From: Endozoicomonas montiporae CL-33
GTDB lineage: Bacteria; Pseudomonadota; Gammaproteobacteria; Pseudomonadales; Endozoicomonadaceae
DNA length: 64,000 bases
Reading direction: 5' to 3'
NCBI RefSeq assembly: GCF_001583435.1
Contig: NZ_CP013251.1
Coordinates: 4,477,215-4,541,214 of the forward strand
A model generated the notes under the pieces. That model saw only the letters and a program-made list of their open reading frames with translations, made no database searches and was not told the origin of the DNA. Shown one piece after another: positions 63,731 through 64,000 of this stretch; the first letter of the stretch is position 1, and every line of letters begins with the position of its first letter. The translations under genes and the position numbers were made by a program.

Positions 63731-64000
63731 TTAACGGAACGGTGGTGCGTACATGATGCCGCCTTTATTCCAGAGGTTGTTTATTCCCCGCTCGATTTTA
63801 AGAGGTGATCCCATGCCAACATTGCGGTCAAACACTTCTCCGTAATTGCCCACCTGTTTGACAATCTGCCATGCCCAGTCATCGGATAATTCCATGCCTT
63901 TGCCCTTTGGCCCATCCAGACCGAGGAATCTCTGAATAGCAGGGTCTTTGGACATTTTATTATTATCGATATTGGCACGTGCCAGCCCAAGTTCTTCCGC
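63731..64000 (-). CDS. aapJ: Amino-acid ABC transporter substrate-binding protein, 3' part
   Basis: The last 89 codons of an AapJ-type periplasmic binding protein; the frame stays open to the window edge. The C-terminal segment (AEELGLARANIDNN, then DDWAWQIVKQVGNYGEVFDRN and GINNLWNKGGIMYAPPFR in consecutive parts) is typical of general L-amino-acid binding proteins. First gene of the transporter operon visible here. Confidence 0.85.
   Translation of the reverse strand, partial: AEELGLARANIDNNKMSKDPAIQRFLGLDGPKGKGMELSDDWAWQIVKQVGNYGEVFDRNVGMGSPLKIERGINNLWNKGGIMYAPPFR

Overview
The window reads as chromosomal DNA of a marine, host-associated gammaproteobacterium. The housekeeping genes (YejK, NrdAB-YfaE, PyrBI, MetE, GdhA, RhlB, BioBF) are of gammaproteobacterial type. 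The mix of insertion sequences, palindromic mini-elements and a eukaryote-like C2H2 zinc-finger protein suggests an Oceanospirillales symbiont such as Endozoicomonas. That assignment is inferred from gene content; no database search was run.

Layout. 1-4314: end of yejK, a palindromic mini-element, a secreted hypothetical protein, a methyltransferase, and a DUF3094-ndh pair. 4380-5313: seven tRNA genes (4 Lys, 3 Asn) in one minus-strand array with a visible promoter and terminator. 5412-17310: mixed single genes (TetR with a divergent reductase, peroxiredoxin, bacterioferritin with a Fur-like site, monothiol glutaredoxin, M48 lipoprotein protease, aminotransferase, metE, RstAB two-component pair). 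17311-21919: a long nrd control region with NrdR-like boxes, then nrdA-nrdB-yfaE. 22038-27343: YejA-like solute-binding protein, secreted acetolactate decarboxylase, BASS transporter, and pyrBI behind a leader-peptide attenuator.

27471-35967 is the accessory island. A DMT/EamA transporter gene is split by about 7.7 kb. The insert holds an exported protein with an OTU-like cysteine-protease candidate domain and six tandem C2H2-like zinc fingers. Its stop codon overlaps the start of an IS91-family transposase. A 1646-bp DDE insertion sequence (called IS-A here, TSD TAATC) lies in the same insert and is itself split by an IS1380-family element (TSD TTAAA). A second intact IS-A copy lies at 54873-56518 (TSD TAACA).

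36059-49626: small hypothetical gene, a second type of palindromic mini-element, rhlB, a PhoH/PIN protein, a tripartite RND efflux operon followed directly by a YbhG/F/S-like ABC export operon, and a flavin reductase. 49973-57954: gdhA, bioBF with a BirA-like operator, a divergent avidin-family secreted protein, a PAP2-like membrane protein with IS-A just upstream, yaaA and a YqhA-family protein. 58212-64000: FadL-type porin, an S-adenosylhomocysteinase-like NAD-binding protein, and a polar amino-acid ABC transporter (aapJQMP order) that runs off the window end.
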